A stretch of DNA of 13,696 bases from an uncultured Actinomycetes bacterium (GTDB lineage: Bacteria; Actinomycetota; Actinomycetes; Nanopelagicales; Nanopelagicaceae). Below, piece by piece: positions 1-6,961 of the stretch. The stretch is from positions 1-13,696 of the forward strand of contig CAIUBS010000048.1 in the NCBI GenBank assembly GCA_903897475.1, read 5' to 3'. The notes under the pieces were generated by a model. It did no database searches. It had not been told where the DNA came from and saw only the letters and a list, made by a program, of their open reading frames with translations. Position 1 is the first letter of the stretch. Each line of letters begins with the position of its first letter. Position numbers and translations under genes: made by a program.

Positions 1-163
1 CCATTTAGGTGCATCACTAAGGTAGTTTTCCCAGCACCATTGGGGCCTAATAGTGCAACTCTTTCACCTTTTTTCACCTTCAAGTTGACTCCAAAAAGTG
101 CTTGGTTTCCATCAGGATATGCAAAGGCTAACTCTTCGATTGAAAGACTTTAATTCTCATCAT
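1..163 (-). CDS. cbiO: CbiO/NikO-type ECF transporter ATPase, N-terminal fragment, apparently frameshifted at its start
   Basis: ATP-binding subunit expected to power the CbiMNQ cobalt/nickel importer from the cytoplasmic face. Only the N-terminus lies in the window; the gene continues beyond base 1. Read on the minus strand from base 149 downward, the protein shows the A-loop region (FAYPDG) and a complete Walker A motif GPNGAGKTT followed by LVMHLN, which is typical of ECF ATPases. The natural start is the ATG at 163-161, which overlaps the cbiQ stop as ATGA. That frame, however, reads only about 11 codons (MMRIKVFQSK...) to a TAG. The ABC frame is open only from base 149 and is preceded directly by TAA at 152-150, with no ATG, GTG or TTG before the A-loop. 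Adding one A to the AAA run (149-151) would give MMRIKSLSIEELAFAYPDG, a normal CbiO beginning. The gene is therefore either mutated or carries a sequencing indel. Identity as an ABC ATPase is certain; intactness is doubtful. Confidence 0.8.
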
Positions 164-858
164 GCATTAGATGAGCCTAACTGCAATGTAAGTAAAAGTA
201 CTATTAGGGCTAGTAATGGAATAACTAAAGCAGAAATCCAATATTTTCTATCATTAGTTATCTTTAAGTCCTTTGGAAGTTCACCATTAAAACCTCTGGC
301 AAGCATCGCTAAATGAACTCGTTCCCCTCTTTCATATGAACGAATAAAAAGAGCTCCCGCAGCAGTTGCTAAAACTGGCCAATGTTTAACACCAGTTGCT
401 TCGAAGCCTCTTGATTGGCGAGCAACTGACATTCTTTGCATTTCATCGTTAACAACATTTACATAACGAAGCATAAATGAGGCTATCTGCACCATAGGAG
501 TAGGCAGCTTCAAAATTTCTAATCCTCTAAGAATCTCACGAGCCGTCGTAGTTGCCGAAAGATTGATAGCTACCAAAATTCCTATCGTTCCTTTTGTCAC
601 AATGCTGGCACCAGCCAGTAAGCCCTCCCGGTATAACTCAAGGCCTGCTACTTGAAATTTTTCACCAGAACCAAAAAATGGCATAAGTAGAGCAAAAAAG
701 ATAAAGGGAATTTCAATTAATGATCTTTTAGCGACAGTAATAAGTGGAAGCTGGGCTATTTTTATAACGGTAAAAATTATGCAGAAATACGCAATAAAAG
801 CCGTCCAATTAGATATATCAGTTGAGACTGCGATTATTATAAAAAGTAGGCCTGCCAC
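160..858 (-). CDS. cbiQ: CbiQ/NikQ ECF transporter transmembrane (T) component
   Basis: Integral membrane coupling protein that links the CbiM substrate-binding subunit to the CbiO ATPase in cobalt/nickel uptake. From the first usable start, GTG at 858, the product is 232 residues with several hydrophobic helices (about 1-12, 20-38, 47-62, 80-100, 205-227). It carries the two EcfT coupling motifs that contact the ATPase, SRG at 149-151 and ARG at 187-189, each followed by F. Homology clearly continues upstream of 858: the same frame encodes a His-rich stretch (DHHHGHD) and then LYIHRHSLIHDIPSHIKIV, resembling the usual actinobacterial CbiQ N-terminus. No ATG, GTG or TTG exists in that frame between the stop at 999-997 and 858. 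A start at TTA 951-949 would give MSDHHHGHD and 263 residues, the usual length, so the true start codon seems altered. It follows cbiN and overlaps cbiO. Family certain, start uncertain. Confidence 0.88.
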   Translation of the reverse strand: MAGLLFIIIAVSTDISNWTAFIAYFCIIFTVIKIAQLPLITVAKRSLIEIPFIFFALLMPFFGSGEKFQVAGLELYREGLLAGASIVTKGTIGILVAINLSATTTAREILRGLEILKLPTPMVQIASFMLRYVNVVNDEMQRMSVARQSRGFEATGVKHWPVLATAAGALFIRSYERGERVHLAMLARGFNGELPKDLKITNDRKYWISALVIPLLALIVLLLTLQLGSSNA

Positions 859-967
859 AATTTTTATATGCGAAGGAATATCGTGAATTAAAGAGTGTCT
901 ATGAATATAAAGCCGCTCACCGACATCATGGCCATGGTGATGGTCAGATAAACTTCTTTCCGATGAA

Positions 968-1279
968 TCAGCGATTTTTGGTTTCTGGCTTTCTTTTTAT
1001 CAACATAAACAAGCCATACCCAACAATGCCTGTTGCTGCTACGCCGATCAAGCCGGATAAGCCAACCGATAACCGTTCGTTATCAATTCCAGCAACTCCG
1101 TAATCTGCAAGGGTTGAGTCATCTAAGGTATGGTCTTTGGCAGTTTCAATAAAACCTATATCCTCAGCAACTTTCTCTAACCCATCTGGAGATGATGAAG
1201 CGTAAAAAGATACACCTCCTGCAAGTATTGCAGAAATTATTATTGAACTTGCAAAAAATTTTTTGGAGGAAAGTTTCAT
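968..1279 (-). CDS. cbiN: PDGLE-domain accessory subunit of the cobalt/nickel ECF transporter (CbiN/NikN role)
   Basis: Small membrane protein of 103 residues placed between CbiM and CbiQ, the position of the CbiN/NikN subunit needed for metal loading of CbiM-type transporters. One hydrophobic helix lies at about 8-28. Just after it comes the diagnostic PDGLE motif (residues 31-35, SSPDGLEKVAEDIGF). A polar extracytoplasmic segment of about 35 residues follows, then a second helix at about 72-95 and a basic tail (KRKPETKNR). The ATG at 1279 lies one base after the cbiM stop and is preceded by AAGG as ribosome binding site, so translation is probably coupled to cbiM. The reading frame is intact. 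PDGLE proteins are often associated with NikM/CbiM systems, and this one is not the classical enterobacterial CbiN sequence. The metal cannot be decided from this subunit alone. Confidence 0.85.
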   Translation of the reverse strand: MKLSSKKFFASSIIISAILAGGVSFYASSSPDGLEKVAEDIGFIETAKDHTLDDSTLADYGVAGIDNERLSVGLSGLIGVAATGIVGYGLFMLIKRKPETKNR

Positions 1280-1280
1280 C

Positions 1281-1952
1281 TTATGACCTTATTTCTAGCG
1301 GCGTATTCTTACTTTCCCAGCCATAAACTAAATCAGATCTACTTGCTAAGACCGCAGAAACAGTTAATGCTGTAATAATGCCCTCGCCGATACCGATGAG
1401 AATATGTGTTCCGACCATTGCACTTAGTACCGCACTAATTGAGAATGTTCCAGTTGCCCCAATCGCATATTGAAAAACAAAACCTAATGCCGCAGCCGGT
1501 ACTGAAATAAAGGCTGCAAAAAATGATGCTGCTACAGTAGAAGTCTTAGTTTTCGGAAGTAACTTTTTCAGTAAAACAAATGTAAAAAAACTAATCCAGA
1601 CACTAATTACTCCCATATTGAAAATGCTAAGTCCTAGCGCAGTTAATCCACCATCTGCAAACAGAAGTGCTTGAACAATTAAAACCACGGTCAAAGCCAA
1701 GGTGGCCGCATATGGGCCAACGAGAACCATCGCTAATGCAGCACCAATTAAGTGACCACTAGTTCCTGCTGCGACAGGGAAGTTAAGCATTTGTACTGCA
1801 AAAATAAATACGGCAGTAAGGCCAGCCAACGGCGCACTTTGATCACTTAGTTGGTTACGAGCTCCTTTTACCGCACCACCTACAGCCAGGGCAGAGGCTG
1901 CAACAAATGCAGTTGAGGTAGGAATATCGATGAAGCCATCAGGGATGTGCAT
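1281..1952 (-). CDS. cbiM: CbiM/NikM ECF transporter substrate-binding (S) component
   Basis: Membrane protein that binds Co2+ or Ni2+ and confers substrate specificity on the ECF importer. It has 223 residues, the family's usual length. It begins with MHIPDGF, the near-invariant N-terminus whose His2 coordinates the metal through an ATCUN-like site, so the ATG at 1952 is secure. Other family signatures are GTSGHLIG (His67), LLFADGGLTALGLSIFNMG (about 97-113) and GTHILIGIGEG (His183). Six to seven hydrophobic segments are visible. It is the first gene of the cbiM-PDGLE-cbiQ-cbiO operon. Its promoter must lie in the 67-bp spacer shared with the divergent copC gene. That spacer is too short for a cobalamin riboswitch, the usual regulator of cobalt-specific CbiM operons, and holds a Nur-like inverted repeat instead. 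Nickel is therefore the better guess (inference). Confidence 0.93.
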   Translation of the reverse strand: MHIPDGFIDIPTSTAFVAASALAVGGAVKGARNQLSDQSAPLAGLTAVFIFAVQMLNFPVAAGTSGHLIGAALAMVLVGPYAATLALTVVLIVQALLFADGGLTALGLSIFNMGVISVWISFFTFVLLKKLLPKTKTSTVAASFFAAFISVPAAALGFVFQYAIGATGTFSISAVLSAMVGTHILIGIGEGIITALTVSAVLASRSDLVYGWESKNTPLEIRS

Positions 1953-1964
1953 GAGCCTAGGTTA

Positions 1965-1981
1965 TTGCAAACGATTTGCAT
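1965..1981. promoter_or_regulatory. Nur-box-like inverted repeat, putative nickel-responsive operator between cbiM and copC
   Basis: The core at 1966-1980 is a perfect 6-3-6 palindrome (TGCAAA-CGA-TTTGCA). Written over 17 bp it is TTGCAA-N5-TTGCAT, differing at one end base from the Streptomyces Nur consensus as I recall it (tTGCaa-N5-ttGCAA). It lies 12 bp upstream of the cbiM ATG. On the minus strand it falls between a possible -35 (TTGCAG) and -10 (TAACCT), so a bound repressor would block cbiM transcription. It may also affect copC on the other strand. Binding by a Fur-family metalloregulator is inference; the palindrome itself is directly visible. Confidence 0.55.
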
Positions 1982-2019
1982 CTGCAAGCGTGGGTTCCCT
2001 TAATTGGTAGGGTGTTGGC

Positions 2020-2541
2020 ATGCCTCTATCAATCAAGGGGATGGTTACAACCATCTCAATTTCAGTTTTCGCTTTGGCCCTAGCAGTGCCTACCGCCGTT
2101 TCCCACACTAGTTTTGTAAGCAGCAACCCGGCAGCTGGCTCAGTGGTCATGCAATGGCCAGATCAAATAAGCATTGAATTTGATGAAGATTTAATAAGCA
2201 TCGGCGAAGAAAAAGCAAATTTTATTGTAGTTAACAACTCTGTTGGCGATCAGGTAAGCAATAATGACGAAAATATAGATTCTAATATCGTAACAGTCTC
2301 ACTCTCACCTAATCAGGTCGAAGGACCAGTTTTAGTTTTCTATCGTGTGGTATCGGCTGATGGGCATCCAGTTGAGGGGGAGTTCACATTCACCTACGGT
2401 CAAGATCAGCCTGCTAAAGTGATTGAAGAAGTAGTAGTTAAAGATAAATTTCCAATTAGTATTTATATAGCCTCAGCCGCATTTATTGCATCTGGAATAT
2501 TTTTTGCCATCTATTCATATCGAAGAAGAAATCGATCATAA
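2020..2541 (+). CDS. copC: CopC-family copper-binding protein with C-terminal membrane anchor
   Basis: Exported copper-binding protein of 173 residues. The first 28 residues form a signal peptide (hydrophobic ISISVFALALAV, cleavage after AVS). That leaves His29 as the new N-terminus, the classical first ligand of the CopC Cu(II) site. The CopC core follows (HTSFVSSNPAAGSVV... to about 125), with ADGHP at 113-117 supplying the paired Asp114 and His116 ligands. A single helix at about 145-165 and a basic tail (YRRRNRS) anchor it in the membrane, as in other Gram-positive YobA/CopC proteins. The ATG at 2020 is preceded by GGTAGGG at good spacing; the ATG at 2041 has AGGGG directly abutting it and is less likely. 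No copD, ycnI or copper ATPase is beside it. It is divergent from cbiM, shares its regulatory spacer, and ends at a strong terminator. Confidence 0.9.
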   Translation: MPLSIKGMVTTISISVFALALAVPTAVSHTSFVSSNPAAGSVVMQWPDQISIEFDEDLISIGEEKANFIVVNNSVGDQVSNNDENIDSNIVTVSLSPNQVEGPVLVFYRVVSADGHPVEGEFTFTYGQDQPAKVIEEVVVKDKFPISIYIASAAFIASGIFFAIYSYRRRNRS

Positions 2542-2543
2542 AT

Positions 2544-2577
2544 AAAAAAAGCCCTAGTTTTGAACTAGGGCTTTTTT
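2544..2577. terminator. Bidirectional rho-independent terminator between copC and glnA
   Basis: A 9-bp perfect stem (GCCCTAGTT at 2551-2559 with AACTAGGGC at 2563-2571) closes a 3-base loop. It is flanked by an A run (2544-2550) and a T run (2572-2577), so it works on both strands. It sits just after the copC stop and 9 bases after the glnA stop, serving both convergent genes. Confidence 0.95.
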
Positions 2578-2585
2578 CACAAGGT

Positions 2586-4016
2586 TTATAAGTCGTAGTA
2601 CAACTCAAACTCAGCTGGATGTGGACGTAATCTTACGTAATCAACCTCTTGCTTACGCTTAAAGTCAATCCAGGTGTCAATTAGATCCTTAGTAAATACG
2701 CCACCTCTAGTTAAGAACTCATTATCTTTTTCTAGATTATCTAACACAGCATCCAATGAACCTGGAACCTGAGGAATTGCTGCTGCCTCTGCTCCTTCTA
2801 ATTCATATAGATCTTTATCAACTGGCTTTGGTGGCTCGATCTTGTTTTGAATTCCATCAATTCCAGCCATCAACATAGCTGCAAAGGCTAAGTATGGATT
2901 TGATGATGGGTCTGGGCAGCGGAATTCAATACGCTTTGCCTTTGGATTAGATCCAGTAATTGGAATTCGGATACAGGCAGATCGGTTTCTGGCTGAATAA
3001 ACCAGATTTACTGGTGCTTCATACCCTGGGACTAAGCGCTTGTAAGAATTTACTGTTGGATTTGTAAATGCCAATAACGATGGCGCATGTTTTAGCAAGC
3101 CTCCGATATACCAGCGTGCGATGTCAGATAGATCGCCATATCCATCACCCCAGAACAATGGTTTTCCATCCTTCCAAAGTGATTGGTGAACATGCATTCC
3201 AGAACCATTGTCACCAAATAATGGCTTAGGCATAAATGTTGCAGTCTTGCCCGCAGCCCAAGCTGTATTTTTGATGATGTATTTGAATTTCATTAACTCA
3301 TCGCCGGCAGTAAGTATGTCGCTGAAACGATAATTAATTTCCATTTGTCCAGCTGTTCCCACCTCATGGTGAGCGCGCTCAACTGTTAATCCAACTTTAC
3401 CTAAGTTCATAACCATCTCATCGCGAAGATCCGCAAACTGATCAGTTGGAGAGACCGGGAAATATCCTCCCTTAATTCTGGTTCGATATCCACGGTTTGG
3501 AGTGCCATCTGCATCCTCTTCGATTCCTGTATTCCAAGCACCCTCATATGATTCAATATGGTGGAAGGCTTGATTCATTCCGGTTAAGAATCTAATTCGA
3601 TCAAATACATAAAACTCTGCTTCGGGGGCAAAGAATGCGGTATCTGCAATTCCAGTGCTGCGCATAAACTCTACTGCTTTACTTACGATACCTCTTGGAT
3701 CACGAGAATAAGCACTATTGTCATCTGGATTATGAACTGAGAAAAGAATAATCAAAGTTTTTTCTTTACGAAATGGATCTAAGTATGCAGATGATGGAAC
3801 TGGTAAAAGCTTCATATCTGATTCATGAATTGATTGAAAGCCTCTAATCGAAGAGCCATCAAACATTAATCCATCTTTAAACACGCTCTCATCAAATGAT
3901 TCAACTGGAACGTTAAAATGATGTTGAATACCAGGTAGGTCAATAAATCTTACATCGATCAACTTCACATCATTCTTTTTGATGTAGTCGAAGATCTCAG
4001 ATGAATTCTTAAACAT
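2586..4016 (-). CDS. glnA: Glutamine synthetase, type I (beta subgroup)
   Basis: Cytoplasmic dodecameric enzyme making glutamine from glutamate, ammonia and ATP; the main ammonium-assimilation step. The 476-residue length is normal for GSI. Visible signatures are FDGSSIRGF near residue 52 (beta-grasp domain), EAEFYVFD (metal-binding glutamate), GTAGQMEINYR, the GSGMHVHQSLW segment, NSYKRLVPGYEAP, and RIEFRCPDPSSNPYLAF. Tyr404 in DKDLYELEGAEAAAIPQ matches the adenylylation site, so control by GlnE-type adenylyltransferase is likely. The ATG at 4016 has AGGAGA four bases upstream. It is transcribed alone and convergent with copC across the shared terminator. The RDD gene lies upstream on the other strand, as near glnA1 in other Actinobacteria. 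Confidence 0.98.
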   Translation of the reverse strand: MFKNSSEIFDYIKKNDVKLIDVRFIDLPGIQHHFNVPVESFDESVFKDGLMFDGSSIRGFQSIHESDMKLLPVPSSAYLDPFRKEKTLIILFSVHNPDDNSAYSRDPRGIVSKAVEFMRSTGIADTAFFAPEAEFYVFDRIRFLTGMNQAFHHIESYEGAWNTGIEEDADGTPNRGYRTRIKGGYFPVSPTDQFADLRDEMVMNLGKVGLTVERAHHEVGTAGQMEINYRFSDILTAGDELMKFKYIIKNTAWAAGKTATFMPKPLFGDNGSGMHVHQSLWKDGKPLFWGDGYGDLSDIARWYIGGLLKHAPSLLAFTNPTVNSYKRLVPGYEAPVNLVYSARNRSACIRIPITGSNPKAKRIEFRCPDPSSNPYLAFAAMLMAGIDGIQNKIEPPKPVDKDLYELEGAEAAAIPQVPGSLDAVLDNLEKDNEFLTRGGVFTKDLIDTWIDFKRKQEVDYVRLRPHPAEFELYYDL

Positions 4017-4160
4017 CTTTTCTCCTATAATTTAGTGCTGAAAGTAGGGCTTCGTTGCACCGCTTCAGATGGGTAAAACTTAGTAGAAAATAGTGAAAAA
4101 GTAGTAAAGCCTGTGTTACATCTATGTTTCCGAAGCAGCCCAACCGATAGGGTTACACGC

Positions 4161-4541
4161 ATGAATTGGCAAGATGAGCCCAAATTACTACCCGAAGCCT
4201 CTTTGGGTAGGCGGGTAATCGCACTGGTAATTGACTGGACTATGTCACGGTTAATAGCAAGCTTAATCGGACCTTATTTATCAATTCAAACAGATTTTAA
4301 CACCTTGGTTATTTTCTACTTAGAAGTTACATTGTTAACAATTTTATTTCAAGCATCTGCTGGTCAGAGAATAATGGCGGTTAAGGTAGTCAGTTACCCA
4401 GAGCAATTTAGAGTACCTGCAAAGAAAATAGCACTAAGAACTTTATTGATTTGTATGGTAGTTCCAGCTGTTATTACTAAAGATGGTAGGTCATTACACG
4501 ATTTTCTGACTAAAACTCAGACTGTTCGCGAACTTTACTAA
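4161..4541 (+). CDS. RDD-family small membrane protein
   Basis: Small integral membrane protein of 126 residues with the RDD fold. Near the N-terminus it has LGRRVIALVIDWTMSRLIA, matching the family's Arg-Asp signature (R and D in helix 1). A second helix is FNTLVIFYLEVTLLTILFQ, followed by the conserved SAGQRIMAVKVV turn and a C-terminal LRTLLICMVVPAVITKDGRSLHD segment. The frame is open back to a GTG at 4113, but the extra 16 residues look non-coding. The ATG at 4161 (MNWQDEPKLLPEASLG) is the better start, with a weak AGGG upstream. RDD proteins next to glnA are standard in Actinobacteria (Rv2219A in M. tuberculosis). Transport or ion-exchange roles are reported for some family members; this one's role is unknown. 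It ends 2 bp from the convergent DUF4191 stop, with no terminator between them. Confidence 0.85.
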   Translation: MNWQDEPKLLPEASLGRRVIALVIDWTMSRLIASLIGPYLSIQTDFNTLVIFYLEVTLLTILFQASAGQRIMAVKVVSYPEQFRVPAKKIALRTLLICMVVPAVITKDGRSLHDFLTKTQTVRELY

Positions 4542-4543
4542 GA

Positions 4544-5242
4544 CTACCTTCTGGGCATCCTTACGTTGGTAGGCATCGGACCTTTTGGCATTGGAAGATT
4601 TAATCCACCAACTGATTTTAACCTTGCCCTAACCTCACGAAGCTGAACCGTATTTAATTTTTTTGGCAACTTCTTTAGGTGCTTTTGTAATTTGCGGATT
4701 GAGACTTGACCAGTTCCTTCACCAACAATTACTTCTGTAACTGGAACTCCAGATAGAAATCTCTCCATTTTCCTTCGTTCATCTTGAATAAGAGATTTGA
4801 CGCCGTAGCCACCTTCGCCAACTAAAATAATGCCAGCTTTACCAGAAACTCTATGAACCATATCTTGATCACGGTTTACATTAACTGCTGGAGTTGTGAC
4901 AAAGCCACGTTTAATTGACATTAACACACTTGCACCCGCACCAATTTGTCCTTCAATTGATGAAAACGCTGCGGTATTTGCATATCGAGTAAACAAGAAA
5001 AATGCAGCTAAAAAGCCAAGTGGGAGTGACAAGAATCCAGCATAAATGGGATGTCCAAGGTTGTTACCAATTATTACACCAAAAGTTATAATCAAAACGA
5101 AAACAAGTAAACACCAAATAATTGCAAAGGGGGAGTCTTTCTTAACTAACTTGTATGCATCTTTGACTACTGCAAGCTGAGATTGCTTTGCCGGTGCACC
5201 AGTTTTTGCTTGAGCTTCTTTCTTTTTCTTTCTTCCAAACAT
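4544..5242 (-). CDS. DUF4191 family membrane protein
   Basis: Actinobacteria-specific membrane protein of unknown function, 232 residues, homologous by position and layout to Rv2219 of M. tuberculosis. It has a short basic cytoplasmic N-terminus (FGRKKKKE), two closely spaced transmembrane helices at about 39-59 and 66-85, and a long basic cytoplasmic C-terminal domain of about 145 residues containing GKAGIILVGEGG. It ends in a Pro/Met-rich tail (LPMPKGPMPTNVRMPRR). The ATG at 5242 is preceded by a strong GGAGAG ribosome binding site immediately after the lipA stop, so it is the third gene of the lipB-lipA-DUF4191 operon. No catalytic motif is recognisable. Constant linkage to lipA suggests a role near lipoate metabolism or a shared housekeeping transcript, but that is only contextual. 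Confidence 0.88.
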   Translation of the reverse strand: MFGRKKKKEAQAKTGAPAKQSQLAVVKDAYKLVKKDSPFAIIWCLLVFVLIITFGVIIGNNLGHPIYAGFLSLPLGFLAAFFLFTRYANTAAFSSIEGQIGAGASVLMSIKRGFVTTPAVNVNRDQDMVHRVSGKAGIILVGEGGYGVKSLIQDERRKMERFLSGVPVTEVIVGEGTGQVSIRKLQKHLKKLPKKLNTVQLREVRARLKSVGGLNLPMPKGPMPTNVRMPRR

Positions 5243-5251
5243 TTTCTCTCC

Positions 5252-6181
5252 CTATTTAACAGCTCGAGCAGCCATCGCCTGATTGTAAAGGCGACCTGCT
5301 CTATAGCTTGAACGTACCAATGGACCACTCATAACGCCAAGGAAACCAACCTCTTCCGCCTCTTTACTTAACTCTACGAACTCATTTGGCTTAACCCATC
5401 TTACTACCGGGTGATGTTTAGCAGATGGTCGAAGATATTGCGTAATGGTAATCAAGTCACAACCAGCAGAGCGCAGATCAATTAGTGCCTGAGAAACCTC
5501 TTCTCTGCTTTCTCCCATTCCCAGAATTAGATTAGATTTTGTTATCAATCCAAAATCTCTAGCCTGAGTAATAACATCTAGTGATCTTTCATACCTAAAA
5601 GCTGGTCGAATTTGTTTAAAGATTCTAGGTACAGTCTCTAAATTGTGAGCGAAAACCTCTGGTCTAGTTTCAAATACTTGATTTAACAAGTCTGAGTGGC
5701 CACTAAAATCAGGAGCCAACATTTCTACACCGACTCCAGGATTTAAATTGTGAACCTGCGAGATAGTTTCTGCATAGAGCCAGGCACCTTCATCATCTAA
5801 ATCATCGCGAGCGACCCCAGTGATAGTTGCATACTTTAAATTCATGCTCTTAACTGACTCAGCAACTCGTCTAGGTTCATCTCTATCTAATGGTTTTGGT
5901 TTTCCGGTATCAATATTGCAAAAATCGCACCTTCTTGTGCAAGCTTCTCCACCAATAAGAAAGGTTGCCTCTCTATCCTCCCAGCATTCAAAAATATTTG
6001 GGCAAGCCGCCTCCTGACAGACTGTGTGAAGACCTTCAGTTGCAACTAATGACCTAAGTTTTGTGTACTCAGGACCCATAGTTGCTCGAGTTTTAATCCA
6101 CTCGGGCTTTCTTTCAATAGGTGTTTGGGCGTTTCTGGCTTCAATGCGAAGAAGTTTGCGACCTGAAGGATCAACGCTCAT
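5252..6181 (-). CDS. lipA: Lipoyl synthase (radical SAM)
   Basis: Radical SAM enzyme that inserts two sulfur atoms into protein-bound octanoyl chains, producing lipoyl groups on E2 and GcvH proteins. With the ATG at 6181 it has 309 residues. The auxiliary cluster cysteines are C55, C60 and C66 (CQEAACPNIFEC, CX4CX5C). The radical SAM cluster is C81, C85, C88 (CTRRCDFC, CX3CX2C). The C-terminal RSSYRAG near 290 holds the conserved serine ligand. I chose 6181 because it overlaps the lipB stop as ATGA and gives the usual beginning MSVDPSGRKLLRIEARN. An upstream in-frame ATG at 6208 would add nine residues and overlap lipB by 31 bases. It is the second gene of the lipB-lipA-DUF4191 operon and acts directly after LipB. 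Confidence 0.97.
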   Translation of the reverse strand: MSVDPSGRKLLRIEARNAQTPIERKPEWIKTRATMGPEYTKLRSLVATEGLHTVCQEAACPNIFECWEDREATFLIGGEACTRRCDFCNIDTGKPKPLDRDEPRRVAESVKSMNLKYATITGVARDDLDDEGAWLYAETISQVHNLNPGVGVEMLAPDFSGHSDLLNQVFETRPEVFAHNLETVPRIFKQIRPAFRYERSLDVITQARDFGLITKSNLILGMGESREEVSQALIDLRSAGCDLITITQYLRPSAKHHPVVRWVKPNEFVELSKEAEEVGFLGVMSGPLVRSSYRAGRLYNQAMAARAVK

Positions 6182-6831
6182 ATGGATACCCGCTCTAGCA
6201 TTGGACAAATATAATTTTTCAAAACAGGCAAAACCTCTTGAATATTTATACTTCTATTTAATTCAACTGCCATAGATGTAACCTTGGCATCTGCAATACC
6301 GCATGGGACTATTTTTTTGTATGCAGAAAGATCTGGATTTATATTCAATGCAAAACCATGCATAGTCACACCTTTTGCAACTCTTAAACCAATGGCAGCT
6401 ATTTTTCGATCACCTTTTCCATCTCTGATCCAAACCCCACTTCGTTCACAGTATCTTTTGGCTTCAATTCCAAACTCTTCACATACCGAAATTAGGGCAG
6501 TTTCAAGCTCCCTAACAAAGCCAACTACATCTGTTGAATTTTTTAACTTAATGATTGGATAACCAACTATTTGTCCTGGGCCATGCCAGGTAATTTTGCC
6601 GCCACGATCAACATTTATAACTGGGGTAGCATCTATTGGACGATCTGAAATTTCAGTCCTTCGACCTGCAGTGTAGACAGAGGTATGCTCTAGAAGTAAA
6701 AGTGTGTTTTTGATCGCTCCACTTACAACTTGTTCATGAGTACTTTTTTGTAACTCCCAAGCATTGCCATAATCAATTAGGCCTAATTCATTGACTATTA
6801 ATGTTTTTCCGGTTGTTAAGAGTAAACTCAC
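6178..6831 (-). CDS. lipB: Octanoyl-[ACP]:protein N-octanoyltransferase
   Basis: Transfers octanoate from acyl carrier protein to the lipoyl-domain lysine of E2/GcvH proteins, the first step of de novo lipoylation. It has 217 residues, typical for LipB. Conserved blocks are RRTE (57-60), DRGGKITWHGPGQIVGYPI (75-93), the catalytic Lys143 in DRKIAAIGLR, the MHGFALNINPDL stretch, and the catalytic Cys177 in VPCGI. The start is GTG at 6831 with only a weak AGG upstream, and no better start is evident. It leads the minus-strand operon with lipA and DUF4191. Its promoter must lie in the 130-bp spacer to the divergent MMPL gene, where I see no convincing -35/-10 pair. In M. tuberculosis the gene upstream of lipB is the TIGR01777 epimerase; here three inverted genes intervene. 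Confidence 0.96.
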   Translation of the reverse strand: MSLLLTTGKTLIVNELGLIDYGNAWELQKSTHEQVVSGAIKNTLLLLEHTSVYTAGRRTEISDRPIDATPVINVDRGGKITWHGPGQIVGYPIIKLKNSTDVVGFVRELETALISVCEEFGIEAKRYCERSGVWIRDGKGDRKIAAIGLRVAKGVTMHGFALNINPDLSAYKKIVPCGIADAKVTSMAVELNRSINIQEVLPVLKNYICPMLERVSI

Positions 6832-6961
6832 AAGATAAGCCTAATTGTTTGATGAAAATTTGGCGAAAGAAAGCACTTGCTGGGCCAGCTGGTGTGAGCA
6901 AAATGGCATCACTGGTAGATTTCACCCTGTATCCGATATATCTAGAAGGGCGTAATCACGC

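Noticed and set aside
1953..2150. Cobalamin riboswitch in front of cbiM
   Set aside because: Only 67 bases separate the cbiM and copC starts, the sequence lacks a recognisable B12 box, and the rest of the upstream DNA is copC coding sequence.
1962..2150. Minus-strand 62-codon frame between cbiM and copC
   Set aside because: It is antisense to the copC signal peptide and overlaps the regulatory palindrome; no family resemblance.
4104..4119. Inverted GTAA-N8-TTAC in the glnA/RDD spacer as a nitrogen-regulator (GlnR-type) site
   Set aside because: Arms are only 4 bp and spacing does not fit GlnR or TnrA consensus; a weak TTTAC-N6-GAAGC elsewhere in the spacer is also too poor a match to call.
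4113..4160. N-terminal extension of the RDD protein from GTG at 4113
   Set aside because: The 16 added residues do not resemble the family N-terminus and lie in probable promoter sequence; the ATG at 4161 is better.
6182..6208. Upstream ATG of lipA at 6208
   Set aside because: It would overlap lipB by 31 bases, whereas the ATG at 6181 forms the common ATGA stop-start overlap and gives a typical LipA N-terminus.
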